NCBI GenBank assembly: GCA_021373025.1
Contig: JAJFTL010000037.1
Span: forward strand, 1-64,000
Origin: a bacterium
GTDB lineage: Bacteria; Caldisericota; Caldisericia; Cryosericales; Cryosericaceae
Reading direction: 5' to 3'
DNA: 64,000 nucleotides
Below the pieces are notes generated by a model. That model did no database searches and was not told the DNA's origin. It was given only the letters and a program-made list of their open reading frames with translations. This document shows positions 62,989 through 64,000 of this stretch, piece by piece. Numbering within the stretch: the stretch's first letter is position 1; the number at the start of each line of letters is the position of its first letter. A program made the translations under genes and the position numbers.

Positions 62989-64000
62989 CTATTGCCGCGA
63001 AGTCGAACCTGCTGTCGTTTCGTCTGGCAGCAAAGCACGCTCAAATACCTGTGCAATATCGTTCACAAATACAAATTCGAGCTTCTCGCTGATATCCGGT
63101 GAAATCTTGGTAGTGTCTCGACGGTTTTCCTCAGGAAGGATCACCTTTCTGATTCCGGCCCGGTATGCACCGAGAACTTTAGCCTTTATGCCACCGACCG
63201 GCAATACCTGGCCTCGCAGCGTAATCTCGCCCGTCATTGCGATGTCGGCTCGTACCTTGCGCCCAGTCAGGGCCGAAACCATGGCTGTCGCCATCGTAAC
63301 ACCTGCAGACGGTCCCTCTTTGGGAACTGCACCTTCCGGAACATGCACGTGGAGATCGGTCTTTTCGATGAAGTGAGGATCCAGACCGAGGTCAGCAGCA
63401 TGTGCGCGAATATAGCTTAGCGCAGCCTGAGCCGACTCTTTCATAACATCTCCAAGCTGACCAGTAAGTTGAAGATTTCCCTTGCCGTCCATACGCGTTG
63501 ACTCAACGTACACGGTGTCACCGCCATATTGCGTCACGACCAGGCCGCATGCGACTCCGACGCGCGCCTCTTTGAGAAGACTCGTATACGAATATGGGGC
63601 CAGATCCAGGTAGTCTACGAGGTTGTCTGCATGAACGCTGGCACCCTTAAAGGATTTCTTCTGTTCGACCGCTGCTCTCGCAACCTTACGGCAAATCCTG
63701 ACCAGTGAGCGCTCCAGTCCACGGACACCAGCTTCCCGCGTGTACTGACGGATAATAGCAAGGATCGCGTCGTCATCAATCGTCAGATCCTCGGGCTTCA
63801 GCCCATGCTGTTTCAGTGCCTTGGGCAGCAGAAAATGACGCGCTATCTGCTGCTTTTCCTCGTCGGTATAGCCTGGCAAGGAGATGACCTCCATACGGTC
63901 CAGAAGGGCAGATGGAATAGTGTCGGATACGTTCGCTGTGGTCAAAAATAACACGTCAGATAGGTCGAATGGTATTTCAATATAATGGTCACTGAACTGC
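62989..64000 (-). CDS. lon: ATP-dependent protease Lon, C-terminal part
   Basis: The gene runs off the window; about 337 C-terminal codons are present. They start in the AAA+ module after Walker B (FSDHYIEIPFDLSDVLFLTT), include sensor and arginine-finger regions (PSALLDRMEVISLPGYTDEE, REAGVRGLERSLVRICRKVA) and the whole S16 protease domain. The catalytic dyad is the Ser of GPSAGVTMATAM and the Lys of VGGIKAKVLGAYRAG. The stop is at 62989. Regulation cannot be judged because the 5' end is missing. Confidence 0.96.
   Translation of the reverse strand, partial: QFSDHYIEIPFDLSDVLFLTTANVSDTIPSALLDRMEVISLPGYTDEEKQQIARHFLLPKALKQHGLKPEDLTIDDDAILAIIRQYTREAGVRGLERSLVRICRKVARAAVEQKKSFKGASVHADNLVDYLDLAPYSYTSLLKEARVGVACGLVVTQYGGDTVYVESTRMDGKGNLQLTGQLGDVMKESAQAALSYIRAHAADLGLDPHFIEKTDLHVHVPEGAVPKEGPSAGVTMATAMVSALTGRKVRADIAMTGEITLRGQVLPVGGIKAKVLGAYRAGIRKVILPEENRRDTTKISPDISEKLEFVFVNDIAQVFERALLPDETTAGSTSRQ

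Overview
The window is ordinary bacterial chromosome, densely coding, with moderate G+C (judged by eye) and bacterial promoters of the TTGACA/TATAAT type. Short ATGA overlaps are frequent. It holds about 62 protein genes, two complete tRNA genes (Thr-CGT, Ala-CGC) and the 3' end of a third (probably Gly). No rRNA, CRISPR array, insertion sequence or prophage is visible. Gene order partly resembles Firmicutes and other deep-branching anaerobes (gmk-?-priA-def-fmt, ftsE-ftsX-M23-ctp, glyA-upp-tagO-wecB-murA, recA-rny, miaB-miaA-ynbB-like). The gene content (K+-type membrane pyrophosphatase, CsaB, ThyX, RNase Y, long HPF) fits an anaerobic, S-layer-bearing bacterium of uncertain phylum. A Caldisericota-like lineage is only a guess.

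Plus-strand half (1 to about 26.6 kb): tRNAs and hppA; then a surface-polysaccharide cluster (LCP ligase, GT2, small membrane protein, O-antigen ligase/polymerase-like protein, GT4, UDP-ManNAc-type dehydrogenase, a tandem double WecG/TagA protein, CsaB) ending in comF; hpf with its own promoter; secA; prfB; yitT; the division module ftsE-ftsX-M23 hydrolase-ctpA; then gmk, a possible rpoZ, metK, an ATPase-dead priA, def and fmt.

A convergent gap (26.64-27.21 kb) follows. From there to the end all genes but one are on the minus strand. Reading in the direction of transcription, the blocks are: lon (partial), rodZ, rimO, thpR, recA, rny, uvrC, a small 4-TM protein, PHP phosphoesterase and hflX; queA and tgt; secD, secF, apt and rel; mtnP, thyX, tdh, kbl, glmU and prs; L25, ymdB-like, miaB, miaA and a ynbB-like PLP enzyme; and glyA, upp, tagO, wecB, murA, a MIP18-family gene and a xer recombinase. 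The exception is a lone plus-strand VOC gene beside tRNA-Ala at 45.7 kb.

Functionally, tagO and wecB on the minus strand supply C55-PP-GlcNAc and UDP-ManNAc. The plus-strand cluster can oxidise, transfer, polymerise, pyruvylate and attach these sugars, which together looks like a pathway for a pyruvylated secondary cell-wall polymer that anchors an S-layer. The most striking single observation is prfB: it has an in-frame UGA at codon 26, exactly where RF2 genes normally carry the programmed +1 frameshift, yet upstream and downstream are in the same frame and the CUU slip codon is missing.
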